NCBI GenBank assembly: GCA_037039925.1
Contig: JAXRKP010000416.1
Coordinates: 1-64,000 of the forward strand
Length of the DNA: 64,000 nucleotides
Direction: 5' to 3'
Origin: Doris montereyensis
Lineage: Eukaryota > Mollusca > Gastropoda > Nudibranchia > Dorididae
Each line of letters starts with the position of its first letter. The stretch's first letter is position 1. Positions 10,702 through 21,369 of this stretch are shown here, piece by piece. The notes beneath the pieces are model-generated. The model did not search any database. It saw only the letters and a list, made by a program, of their open reading frames with translations, and was not told the origin of the DNA. Made by a program: the position numbers and the translations under genes.

Positions 10702-10854
10702 TTATTTAAGACAAAAATTGTTTGTTGCTTCCCTCTAAAATCATAACAAGCTGTTATAGGGTTTTCCATTACTACTCAAGAAAAACGCTTCAACGCACAC
10801 ACCCAGAATATGACAGGATTCGGCCTTTTGTTGTAACATGTCTAGACCGAATGT

Positions 10855-11031
10855 GTTCTGTGTTGACGTGCTTTAAAGGCATTTCCGTTGAATAAAAGAG
10901 ACGAAATTATAATTGCAGACAAACAGTATGTCTGCCTTTGCATAGAGAAAGGAGCCACTTGCTTAGAGAAAGTAAACACAACGCAAAAATAATAGAGGTG
11001 GTCTGTACAAGTACACAAACCCTATACTACT
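10855..11031 (-). repeat. Polinton right terminal inverted repeat
   Basis: This is the reverse complement of 3,144-3,305 at roughly 85-90% by eye. It carries an extra ~21 bp, a partial duplication of TTTCTCTA(A/T)GCAA, near 10,950-10,975 that the left copy lacks. It ends CCCTATACTACT. The stretch between it and the ATPase start (10,702-10,854) has no gene. Confidence 0.8.
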
Positions 11032-11149
11032 TTTTTTTCTGGTTGTCCTCCACCCCGTTAGCTTCTAAGTAGAATTGCACTCTATCGAGGTAATCAACTA
11101 TGGTTTCTGTTGCTTCATTAAATTCATTAATATGGCCAAATAACGCCAT
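11031..11149 (-). pseudogene. N-terminus of a Mag-like gypsy Gag, inverted and truncated
   Basis: A minus-strand ATG at 11,147-11,149 opens a frame starting MALFGHINEFNEATE, followed by VDYLDRVQFYLEANG, typical of the Gag start of Mag-clade Ty3/gypsy elements. It lies 73 bp downstream of the inverted primer binding site, as expected. After ~40 codons it is cut at the Polinton end; the rest of gag is absent. Confidence 0.75.
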
Positions 11150-11221
11150 TGTAGCAAAATATAGTACTTCCTTTATAGCAAAAGATGCTCTGGTTGCTCT
11201 GTTAATGATTGTAGCTCAGAT

Positions 11222-11233
11222 TCCTCGTCGCCA
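11222..11233 (-). promoter_or_regulatory. tRNA-Ser primer binding site
   Basis: The minus-strand sequence TGGCGACGAGGA directly after the LTR end (CTACCTCA then AT) is complementary to the 3' end of a tRNA-Ser ending TCCTCGTCGCCA. Mag-clade gypsy elements use tRNA-Ser as primer. It proves that the minus-strand LTR is a 5' LTR. Confidence 0.75.
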
Positions 11234-11234
11234 T

Positions 11235-11436
11235 TGAGGTAGCTTATAGATTGAGATATTAAGGATCTTAGATGATTAGACAAGACCAGCCAAGTGTTGT
11301 TATGATTTGAACAGGAAGTTCCTTTATTTGTCAAAACAGGGACTATTACTCTTACAAGTAATAGTAAACATGATAAGGAAACAATAACTATAATATCAAG
11401 GGTATCAATAATATAATGGATTGTGTCCCTTAATAT
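11235..11436 (-). repeat. inverted 5' LTR of a gypsy element
   Basis: The reverse complement matches 14,818-15,019 over ~200 bp (GGGACACAATCCATTATATT, CAAATAAAGGAACTTCCTG, CTATAAGCTACCTCA). The first ~16 bp of the LTR present at 14,802 (TGTGATAAAGTGATGT) are missing. It points away from the pol gene that starts at 11,446. Confidence 0.85.
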
Positions 11437-11445
11437 CTCAAACAT

Positions 11446-14400
11446 CCTCGAAGAAATTACAGACCTACACTGGTCACTCCGTACAAGTGGTGGGAGAGTG
11501 TTTAGTCCATGTCCAACACAATCAGAAGTTTATGAATTTACCCTTGTTAGTTGTCAAAGGGGAAAGGTCCTCCATTATTGGGGAGAAACTGGTTGAAACA
11601 CATGCAGTTAGATTGGAAAAATATTTTCTCGGTGAATGTCAACAATGTGTGTAATAGTACTGGATTTACACAATCAAGATTAGAAATGATCATCAAAAAC
11701 TACAGTGATGTGTTTGGTCCGAATGGATTACTCAATGACAGAACAGTGACCATCAGTGTGAAGGACTCAAACCCAAAATATTGTAAAGCTAGAGTACCAC
11801 CATATGCTATGAGGGAGAAAATTGAAAAGAGCTTGATAGACTTGAGCAAAATGGGATCATTAAGAAAGTAGAGAGCTCAGACTGGGCTAGTCCCATTGTA
11901 CCAGTGCAAAAGAAAGACGGCACCGTGAGAATCTGTGGAGATTATAAGATAACTGTGAATAGAGAAATAGAACAGAACAGATATCCAATTCCGAACATTG
12001 AAGATATAAGCGCAAAAATTGTGAAAGGTGAAAATTCAGTGAACTTGATTTTTCGCATGCGTATACGCAATTGAAACTGAACCCTGATTCCAGAAAATAT
12101 ACAACCATAAACACACATAAGGGACTGTATCAGTATGAAAGACTCTGTTTCGGTATTAGCTCTAGTCCGGGTATATTTCAGAATGTAATGGACAGTATGT
12201 TCCAAAACATGCCAAATGTATGTGTATATTTTGATAACCTGTATGTTATTGGTAAAGATGACTTGCCGAGCATCTTCAAACACTGGAAACAGTTTTGAAG
12301 TTGGTCAGTGAAAAAGGTCTTAAAGTCAACAAAGAAAATGTCAATTCATGTTGAATGATATAAATGTTTTGGGTTATAGACTAAGCAAAGCAGGATTGAA
12401 ACCTCAGTATGAGAAAACTAAAGCCATTAAAGAAGCTGCAGCACCAGAAAATGCACAGCAACTTAAAGCTATTCTGGGAATGATTAACTATTATTCTAAG
12501 TTCATTGGAAATCTTTCAAACACCTTATCTCCATTGTACAAACTATTAAAAAAGGATGTACCATGGAAATGGGGTGAGGAGCAAGAGACGGCTTTTAACA
12601 CAGCTAAAAACATGTTATCATCAGAAACTTTGCTTATTCACTATAACCCAAAGAAGAAACTTGTACTAACTTGTGACGCCTCACCAAATGGGCTGGGTGC
12701 AATTTTATCTCACATTGACGAAATAGGGGACAGGCCAATTGCATATGCAAGTAGGTCACTTAACCCAGCAGAGAAAAATTATTCCCAATTAGACAGAGAA
12801 GGCCTAAGCATTATCTTTGGTGTTAGAAAATTTCACAAGTTCCTTTATGGTAACCATTTCACAATATTTACTGATCATAAGCCCTTATTAGGCTTATTCG
12901 GCGAACACAAATCATTGCCTGAACATGCCTCGCCGAGGGTTCAGAGATGGGCAATGACACTATCAGGTTATCATTATGAGCTAAAGGTATAAACCAGGCT
13001 CTGAAAACAGCGCTGACGGTCTTAGTAGACTTCCACTAAAAGAGCAAAATTGTTGCTATGTCCCAGAAGACATTGAAATATTATTTTCAATAATGGATAA
13101 CTCATATGTGACTGTGAACGATGTTAGGAGCGAGACTCACAAAGATGAGTGCCTGATAAAGGTATATGATTACTGTATGAATGGTTGGGTGGACGATAGT
13201 GTAGATGATGAATTGAAACCCTATACGAACAGAAAACTAGAACTAAGTTTAGAGGATGGATGCATCCTTTGGGGATCTAGAGTTGTGATACCTAAGAGTT
13301 TACATAAGCATGTTCTTACTACCTTGCACGATACGCACCTTGGTGCATCAAAAATGAAGAGTCTTGCACGGTCATGGTTTTGGTGGCCACAAATGGATGC
13401 AGATATTGAGAAATTTGTTAAATTGTGCTCAACTTGCGCACAACATGCTAACCAACCCGCTAAGGCACCCCTACACAATTGGGACTGGCCACTTGAGCCA
13501 TGGAAACGCATCCATTTGGACTTTGCAGGACCCTTCATGAACAAAATGTTTTTGATTGTAATTGATTCACATTCTAAGTGGTTAGAAATTAAGATAATGA
13601 ATACAATAACAGCATCTTGCACTATCTTGGAATTGAAAGAAATCTTTTCCACTCATGGACTTCCAGACAAAATTGTCTCAGACAACGGTCCGAGTTTCAC
13701 TTCTCAAGAATTTAAGCAATTCTGTGGTGCAAACGGCATAGAACACATTACAAGCTCACCCTATCATCCGGCTACAAATGGCCTTGCTGAATCAGCAGTA
13801 CGCATTTTTAAGAATGCAAAGATTAAAATGGGTCAAAGTTACCTATAAGAGAACGATTAAATAGATTCTTAGCTAAAATCGCTCAACACCTCATGTAACA
13901 ACAGGCGTTACTCCAAATGAATTACTATGTGGCAGGAAGATGAAAACCCATCTTGACCTGCTCCATCCTACCGTTCAAAAGTCTGTTTATAACCACCAAA
14001 AAGCTCAGAAATTTAATCACGACAGACATGCGGTTGAGAGAGAATTTGGAGTGAATGAGAGAGTATATTTGAGAAACTTTGGCAGGAGAGAAGTGGGTGC
14101 CAGGTAGAATAATTGAAAGTACAGGACCGGTGTCCTATAAGGTAAAAACAAATGAAGGGTTGATTTTATCTAGACATGCTGATCACTTGAAAATCACTTG
14201 TGCAGAAACTGAGTATGGCACTACCCCAAATCCCTTGATATCTAATAGATTCGAACAAAACGTTCAGGATCCTCAACCTGTAAGAGTTGAGGTGAGTGAT
14301 CCAAACCCAATGACCTCAGAAACCACGCTTACAAATAATCATGATACAGGTACTTGTACAAGAAATTCATCTTGTGCACTTGAACCACTAACGCCAGACG

Positions 14401-14522
14401 GCCGTGATATTGGTTGTGCATCTGAACCACTAATGCCAGGCGGCCGAGATATTGGTTCACCAATCCAACCACTAAGAAGATCAGCGAGATCAATTAAGCC
14501 TCCAACTAGATTGGATTTATAA
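11446..14522 (+). pseudogene. Ty3/gypsy (Mag-like) pol: protease tail, RT, RNase H, integrase
   Basis: The frame starts inside the retroviral protease (the text after the active site, LLVVKG, runs in two frames to about 11,600), so gag and the protease active site are gone. Reverse transcriptase follows with VPVQKKDGTVRICGDYK (about 11,900-11,950), LCFGISSSPGIFQ and the catalytic box VYFDNLYV (12,224-12,247), where the second catalytic Asp is Asn (codon 12,236-12,238). RNase H has TCDASPNGLGA (about 12,672) and FTDHKPLLGLF. Integrase has the HHCC finger (LHDTHLG...CSTC), then DFAG, SDNGPSF and GLAESAV, so its DDE triad survives. The C-terminal tail has an imperfect repeat around EPLTPDGRDIG/EPLMPGGRDIG and ends RRSARSIKPPTRLDL. 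At least five frameshifts or stops interrupt it. Confidence 0.9.
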
Positions 14523-14789
14523 CTGACATTGAAGCACTGTTGAATTTTTGGTAATTTGTATTATTATTATTATTAATATTATATCCTCCATATAATGTCT
14601 CTATTGTTTGAAGCGCTTGGTTAAAGGGTTATTACAATACTTATTATTATAAGTCGGTCTGACTTGTTTCATTTATATTCCTCAATAGTTCATTTAATTT
14701 GCCAGCCTATCCTTGTATAAGTAATGCTAATTTTAGGCTATATTGCTTTCTGTTTATTTTTGTTCAATTATTATAGTATTGCATTCACT
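14523..14789 (+). other. gypsy 3' untranslated region
   Basis: AT-rich DNA between the pol stop and the polypurine tract, with an ATT trinucleotide run at about 14,560-14,583. No gene seen. Confidence 0.6.
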
Positions 14790-14801
14790 AGGAGGGAGGA
14801 A
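14790..14801 (+). promoter_or_regulatory. polypurine tract of the gypsy element
   Basis: AGGAGGGAGGAA lies immediately before the TG that opens the 3' LTR. It would prime plus-strand DNA synthesis. Confidence 0.75.
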
Positions 14802-15019
14802 TGTGATAAAGTGATGTAAGGGACACAATCCATTATATTATTGATATCCTTGATATTATAGTTATTGTTTCCCTTATCATGTTTACTATTACTTGTAAGA
14901 GTAATATAATAGTCCCTGTTTTGACAAATAAAGGAACTTCCTGTTCAAATCATAACAACAATGGCTGGTCTTGTCTAATCATCTAAGATCCTTAATATCT
15001 CAATCTATAAGCTACCTCA
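14802..15019 (+). repeat. gypsy 3' LTR, 218 bp
   Basis: It begins TGTGATAAAG after the polypurine tract and ends CTACCTCA, giving TG...CA ends. An AATAAA lies near 14,924. It is homologous to the inverted LTR at 11,235-11,436. No matching short duplication flanks the element. Confidence 0.85.
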
Positions 15020-15024
15020 ATAGG

Positions 15025-15590
15025 TAAAGCTGTCTACTACTTCCAGAGGCTCACTGTCCACAGTGATTGGTTCAGAACTTGCTGCTTTCACTTTAGTGGT
15101 TTAAGTATCTTTGATTTTTCAAGATGCATCCTGAGGCCAATAGAATTGGACAATTCTGAAAGACTTGTCATTTTACTCTACATCTACAGGTGGTTGTGTG
15201 ATAATAGTGCCAGGTCATCTGTAAAATCAAGATCATCTAGATGGGTCCTTAGTGTTCACTGAATGCCATTTCTTCTTCCCGCTGTTGTTTCTTTCATAAG
15301 CCAGTCAATTGCTAGCATAAAGAGAAATGGTAATGGTAGGCAACCTTGTCTTACACCTGTTCTTATCTCAGAGCTGTCTGTAAGTTGTCCATTATGTAAA
15401 ATCCTGCAATTTATGTCATTGTACATCTTTTTTGTTAGGTTGACTATTTTCTGGAGTATACCATAGTGCCTTATGATTTTCCATAAGGTGGCCATATCAA
15501 TACTGTCAAATGTCTTTCATAATCAACAAAGCTTATTATCAATGATGAGTTCCATTAAACACATTGTTCAACTTATCCTTTTCAGGAGGG
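15025..15590 (-). mobile_element. RTE-like LINE reverse transcriptase, 3' half
   Basis: Minus-strand frames carry DSIDMATLWKIIRHYG, MYNDINCRILHNGQ, TGVRQGC and then LDDLDFTDDLALLSH, the polymerase box with DD (about 15,230). A frameshift and stop separate them. Read with 18,105-19,445 it is the downstream half of one RTE-type LINE, or of two copies of the same family. It starts within about 10 bp of the gypsy LTR. Confidence 0.75.
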
Positions 15591-16655
15591 TCCAGTATTT
15601 TTGCATGCCGCTGGTCACTCTAAGCACACCTACGCTAATGGCGGATCCGCATTTGCATCACTCCCGGCCTTCCAACGAGACAAAGCGTTGGTGGCGGGTC
15701 CTGTATAACTGCACTGCAGTGCTCTCAAAGACGACTTTTAGGATGCCTCTATTTGACCAATTACGCTGATCAACCCACGCCACGGCAAACCGAGAGAAAG
15801 TCTATTAATATTATTCTAAAGGGGTGAAAATGATAGTTTATTTCCGAGTCTAACACACTCGATATATTTCTTATAAAGATACACAAAAACACAGAGAAGC
15901 TCTATCTCAAATGTAGGCTATGGACCCCTCTGCAAAGTGGACAAAACCAAAGACTCTTATCTTCGTATGACCAACGCAACATCTGGACAGATGTCAATTA
16001 CTTTAGTAACAAGCTCCACCCACTAGTAAGAAATAGTGATTGATACAAATAAAAGATATCAGTGGCCAATCACATTGCACATATATGGTCTGCCTGAATG
16101 GAGGGCATGACCTTCAGTCAATAGAAAGAAGCCATGTTTCAGGTTTGACCAATCAGGGGAGCATTGTATTCATATTGTCAAACACCACACATTTCAAAAT
16201 ATTTCTCCACCTCTTTTTCACATAAGAATGAAAAGATTGGAGTATTGGAAGCACAATGGAATGTTGAAGCTTTCATCTGAGTTCAGCAGCCAACAACAAA
16301 GGAACTTTGATCTCTCAAACAGATCCATTTCACATGGTCATGATGACATGTGGTATCTGGACAAGAGGAAGGGTGGCTATTTGAAGTGTATAGACATGAC
16401 AAACTACAAGGCTATCTTTCTAATGTATATAAAGGACTAAGGAGGAGGTTTCCATCATTTGAAAAACCACTGGATTGCATAAGGGGTGGGGGCTTATTGT
16501 GAGGAGGAGGATTACTATTGAACTGTAGGAAGGCAACACCCAAGTATACAGAACGATGGTCAGTCATATCATTGTAAAGGAGAAGAGAGGGTAATACTAG
16601 TGATAGACAAAGGGTAAGAGTTGTAAAAAAATGCTGGTCAAGAGAACAAGGATGC
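15591..16655. other. anonymous DNA between LINE pieces
   Basis: I find no convincing gene. A short open frame at 16,228-16,440 has no recognisable signature. Confidence 0.4.
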
Positions 16656-17070
16656 ATGACTCAAGCATTACAGGAACTTAACTGGTCTTCTCTGAAACCC
16701 GCCGAAAACACTCTCGCCACACATATTTACAAAGCAATAAACACAGACACATCAACCGTGAAAATCCCAACTTACTTTTCTCAACGCAACAATGAATATA
16801 CTCGCACAACGAGAAATCATCACCAGCAAAAATTCATCAACCCACATACCCGGACCAACATTTACAAACACAGCTTTTTCCCCTCGAACCATCTGCGAGT
16901 GGAATGCCCTGCCAAATAGAGTCATCAACAGCTTATCTGTTGACCAATTTAAACGTGTGCTTGGATGTGAAAATGTGTGAATATGAACTGTGAAGTGTAA
17001 CACTATATTCGCATTCATGGGCAAAATGCCTTTTTGCGAATTATCAATTCTGATTCTGATTCTGAAGGAG
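16656..17070 (+). mobile_element. 3' end of another LINE with ATTCTG tail
   Basis: Two plus-strand frames give the C-terminus common to Jockey/CR1-type LINEs: ATHIYKAINTDTS, then PRTICEWNALPNRVINSLSVDQFKRVLG and a stop at 16,980. The 3' UTR ends in the short tail repeat (ATTCTG)n near 17,044-17,066, as expected for a LINE 3' end. One frameshift lies near 16,790. This sits in the gap between the two RTE-like pieces. Confidence 0.7.
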
Positions 17071-18104
17071 GAGTTTTTAAAAGCATGGGAAGCATGTGGC
17101 TGAGGAGAGGTGTTAGGTCTGGGATAGGGTGTGTGAAAGCAATAAACCTGGGGGTCTGTTTCTTTCATCATGGGAATGTGTTACCTATACACACTGGGTT
17201 GGGTCATGAGATTAGCGAAAGGCGTATTGTTCCATCATTCTATTTAAATGTGAGGATGAAATAAAAATAAATGATGTTCATTGAAACTCTACTAGACAAT
17301 ATTCAACACAGCCAGCCACGCTAACATTGAACGACTGGAGTAAAGCCTGACCATGTTGCCATTTGATCCGTCCCAGCCCTCCCTCTCTGTGTGTTGCCTC
17401 ATCTCTCTCTCATTTTCTCCCTCCTTTCTTTATCTTCCTTGTTCTCTTTATGTCTCCTTTCCTTTTCTCTCTCCTCCTCTCTGTCTCTCTTTTTTGGTAG
17501 TTGTATTTCGTTTTCTTCTTTCTTTTTGTCTTTTCGTTTTGTATATTTTTGTTATGAGGCTTGCTCTGTTGATGGAAATTGCGCAATGGGTCATTACACT
17601 ATTGGCTCTCTATTAGTTTCGTTCAGCATTGTTTAGTGTTGATTTGTTTCTATGCCTCCTTGCTATTTATGAAGGTTGGGCACACTGAAGATTTCTCAGT
17701 CCTGACCCGTTTTATATCTATTAGTATTAGACCTTTCATATTCATCTTCATTAGTTGTGGGCCAACTGCAGTATTATTCCATGTCATGTTCAATAAAAGT
17801 AGGCTGTAATAGATGTTATTGTTAGTAAACAATGCAATCTAAACACGATGACAGTAACGATAACAAAATGAATAGCCCCTACGTCAAATAACTAAACGAA
17901 GATAAAAAAAACGTCAAATAACTAAACGGAGATAAAAAAAACAATCACAACAATCACAGGTATGTCGTGGTCAAGCACGGCAGCCTCGTCAGCCGGGTGA
18001 GAAAACTATCGGTGCCATATCGGAAGCCTCAGTACACAGCTAAACGAGATTATCGATCGATATTGAGGTCAGCTGGCGTGGTTAGCCTTAAAAGGGTTAC
18101 GGTT
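17071..18104. other. anonymous DNA with short tandem duplication
   Basis: A pyrimidine-rich tract lies at 17,360-17,530. The ~33-bp unit ACGTCAAATAACTAAACG(A/G)AGATAAAAAA is present twice at 17,880-17,942. No coding signature was recognised. Confidence 0.5.
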
Positions 18105-19445
18105 GCAATCCTTTCTAGCTTTTTTTCTTCAGTCATTGTCCTGCCGCTGTTCAATGCTTCCTTCTTCCTCCTCCTGACTGTTATTTTTTCAAGTGATGTT
18201 TCACTAATCCACTCCTTGTATTTATAGTCCTTTCTTCCTAAAATTTCTTCACATGCCTATGTAAAGACTTCTTTCACTTGGTTCCAATGGGTATCTACAT
18301 CCTTCTCAATAAGTTCTCGAGGCTGAAATTTGTTTTTGAGACAGATCTGGAATTCTTCTTTCATGTCTCTTTGTAGTAGGTTGACTTGGAATTTTGGTTG
18401 CCTGAAACCATCTCTGTTGTTGCATTTCCTAAGTCTTAGTTTCAACACTGCCGGGAGTAGATGGTGGTCTGATCCTATATCTGCGCCTCTGAGAACTCAA
18501 ACATTTTCCAATGAACGCCTAAATCTATGAGATATACAGAAATGGTCAATTTGATTTTCTGTGTTTCCATCCAGTGATACCCATGTGGCCCCATGGATCT
18601 TCTTGTGTGAAAAAATGGTACCGCCAATAACCAATCCATTGAAGGAGCACATATTTGCAAACCTTTCTCCATTGTCGTTCATCTCTCCCAGTCCATGTTT
18701 GCCCAATATTTCTTCATATCCGGTGTGGTGTTTGTTCCTACCTTTGGATTAGCATCTCCCATCATGATATTGACATCTCTAGAGGGTAGCTTTTCTATCA
18801 CTCCCTGTAACCAGTTATAGAATTCATCCGTCTCATCGTTACCTGAATCATTTGTCGGCGCGTAGATGTGCACTATGTGGATCCTCTTGTTTCTTGATGA
18901 CAATGACGCCATGATGATCCTCAAGCCATGGGCTTCCCAACCTCTGAGTGTTTTCTGTGCTGCTTTACTTAAGATGAGAGCAACTCTTTCTCGCTGTGAT
19001 CCTTAGTCTTTTCCAGAATAAAAAATCTGTTCTCCTGTTCGGAGACGTTTCTGTCTGAATTGTATCCAGCGAGATTCTGCGATTCCCAGTACGTGCGACT
19101 TGTTATAGTGCATCTCTTGGATAGCTTGTTTACACTTGCCTGCTTCACACAAGGTTTGCACATTCCATGATGCAATCCGGTAAGAATTCTTGCTTGAAGA
19201 TGGAGGCCTCTGTCCAGTAGCTTCCTTTCAGTTTCGCCACTGAACGTCATCCGTTCTGTAACAGGAGCTCTATTTTTTTCCCAAGATGGTGTTTTCGTTT
19301 CTCTGCGCTCGTGTTTCTGTAACAATTTTCTTTTTACAGATGGGGTTGTTAGCCCCACGCCAACCTCCAGCCTGGAGGACCACCTAATTCACCATTTTAG
19401 TCGCCTCATATGACACACTGGCATCATGTTGGGCATACTCATGCA
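18105..19445 (-). mobile_element. RTE-like LINE: APE endonuclease domain and linker
   Basis: Minus-strand frames give, in order from 19,400 downward, a start region with HHGMCKPC, HIVHIYAPTNDSG (endonuclease motif), VNIMMGDANPKVG, the GKHGLGEMNDNGERF block, GTIFSHKKIHGATW, NQIDHFCIS, and a linker with DTHWNQVKEVFT and EEILGRKDYKYKEW. This order is that of the APE-type endonuclease of RTE/BovB-related LINEs, often annotated as craniofacial development protein 2-like. Several frameshifts are present. The reverse transcriptase N-terminal third that should follow is missing; the RT resumes at 15,590. Confidence 0.8.
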
Positions 19446-20747
19446 CCCTTTCTTTGGAGGGACCCCTACAATTACTACAAAAGGCCTGGATGTGTAAAGA
19501 TAACAAACAAAAGACATTGGATTTAGATTAGTATGAAAAAGAAACAATGAAAGATCTATCACCAATCACCAGTCCTGAAGGCTAAAAAAATAATTAAACA
19601 CACTATGCCCAACTATGGAACTCATCTCCTACTCTATTTCTCTTCTTTCCAACACAAAACCAAAGCTACAACTTTTAGATTTTATCTCCAATCATTTCAT
19701 ATCCCTTACATGCTATCAAATAAACCTGTAAAAAGATAATTGTATACCAGTACATGCTAAGATGCAGAAACAATGAACTTGGTATTGTTGTGAAGTTGTT
19801 TTTTTAATGGAATTTGAGGATTTGGAAAATTTGTTGTAAAACTAGAGCTAGATCTAGATGTAGACCTATATTCTAGATTATATCTACAATCTAGATCTCT
19901 ACAATCTACATTTATAAGCAATATCCCCTAGATTCTAGATTAAATCAAAGAGAATATATCTATATCTAGACAATAGATCTATTAGTAGATCTAACTATTA
20001 CTAAGTAATGAAAGATAGATCTAGATCTAGATTTTAGAACTAACTACTACTCAGTACTTAGGAGAAATATGACAATAAGTGACAACTCCACTAATAAAGA
20101 CAGAACAAACACGTGATGTTTTGGGTATAACCCTTCGTCAGACAACAAATGAGAAATATCCCTAGAATCTAGATCTAAGTAATACCTCCGGCATCACACA
20201 ATGTGATGTTGGAAGAAAAACATAAAAGGAGAAAGAAAGAAAAGAAAAAGACAGTGATGATAAGAAACTTAGCAGAGGGGGTGTGATTAGTTGTTATTAC
20301 AACTACTCAGTACTTAGATCTAGATCTAGATCTAGTACTACTGTTGAACTCACTGAAGTTTGAATTGTCTGCTACCTCTAAATGGAAAGCATTGAAATGG
20401 TGATGCCTCAGTCCTCTGTGAATTTAAAATAAATGTTACTAAAAGTACTAGATCTAGATCTAGATCTATCTATCCAGATTTACGCCTGCATTGAGGTTTA
20501 GTTCTGTAATGAATCAACGATACTAATCAAGGAGTTGCTCATGTGACAAACAATTATATCGAAAGTAGAAAGAACTCACGTCCAAAGCAAGAGTTCTATA
20601 TTATTTCGTTTTGGCACACGTTTGTCGTGTATTATGTCAGTTACACACTTAGGTCGAGCTCTCTGCATCGTTGACCATTATGATAAAAGATTCTTGGACA
20701 ACATGAACTAGATTTTATTTTCTTCCTTTTTTTTGTTGTAAAAACGT

Positions 20748-20780
<33 letters not shown>

Positions 20781-20836
20781 GGTGCCATATAAATAATATA
20801 TATATAGTTTGTGAGATTGATAACATTTTTAGAAAA
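19446..20836. other. AT-rich DNA with clustered TCTAGA/AGATCT palindromes
   Basis: Between about 19,840 and 20,480 there are many overlapping AGATCTAGATCTAGAT-type runs, for example near 20,020, 20,318 and 20,450. A (TA)n run lies at 20,754-20,780, just 57 bp upstream of the acyltransferase ATG. This region should contain that gene's promoter; no TATA or initiator element can be separated from the AT repeat. Confidence 0.5.
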
Positions 20837-20920
20837 ATGTTTGAATTTCATACTGTGACGATCGAAGAACTGCCAGCAGTGAACCAGTGGTTGGAACGAC
20901 ACCTGCCTGAATCATGGAGG
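20837..20920 (+). CDS. glycine N-acyltransferase-like protein, exon 1
   Basis: The ATG at 20,837 (context GAAAAATGT) opens exactly 28 codons, MFEFHTVTIEEL then WLERHLPESWR, and ends in phase 0 at the donor G|GTAACG (GT 20,921-20,922). The short N-terminal helix with LPAVNQWLERHLPES fits the start of the glycine N-acyltransferase (GLYAT) family, where a helical segment precedes the Y-G block of the next exon. Phase 0 agrees with exon 2. Intron 1 is about 8.5 kb. These enzymes move an acyl group from acyl-CoA to glycine or another amine; the substrate cannot be deduced here. Confidence 0.65.
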
Positions 20921-21369
20921 GTAACGATTTATTTCTTGCTTTTTAAAAATATTTTCTTTAAAAGAGAGTGCCAAAGTCTTTCCTAGATTCATTGTATATA
21001 GACTTGTTGTACAGCCTAGCAAAGTGTTGTTACACTTTTAGTTATTGTTTTGAGCTTGCAACATTAGCACGATACTGATAGGCCTAACGCTCCAGGATCC
21101 ACCAGCCAAAATAGGGCCAAAGTTCAAACAAATTGCTTTTTATTGTTTTTCATCATATTTTAATCATTTTCTGAAGCTGAAATATTTGGAACTTATCATA
21201 TTAAAGGTTACCAAAATCGGAGGTGTGGAACAGGGATTTTTATGGGGTCAAATTTGTAACAAAATAAGATTTATTGCAAATGTCACGTTTCAATATGTTA
21301 TAAAGATATGCTTTAACAAAGGCGAATCAAAACTTGTATTAATTAATATGATCATATTTTACAGAGACA

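Larger units (their letters stand above)
3144..11031. mobile_element. Polinton/Maverick element, 7.9 kb, degraded
   Basis: Inverted terminal repeats starting AGTA(T/G)TATAGGG bound a very AT-rich block. It encodes the diagnostic Polinton set: retrovirus-like integrase, adenain-type cysteine protease, FtsK/HerA-type packaging ATPase, major capsid protein and penton-like minor capsid proteins, plus a PLA2-like protein. Polintons are self-synthesising transposons related to adintoviruses. Full copies are usually 15-20 kb and carry a protein-primed DNA polymerase B, which I do not see. Every gene except perhaps one penton-like frame is interrupted. The six bases flanking the two ends (GACCCC on the left, TTTTTT on the right) do not match, so no target-site duplication is evident. 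The right end lies in a gypsy gag fragment, the left in a CR1-like LINE. Confidence 0.85.

Noticed and set aside
13221..13652. 143-codon minus-strand frame
   Set aside because: Antisense shadow of the gypsy integrase.
16752..17171. 139-codon minus-strand frame
   Set aside because: It is antisense to the LINE 3' end at 16,656-17,070, with no signature.
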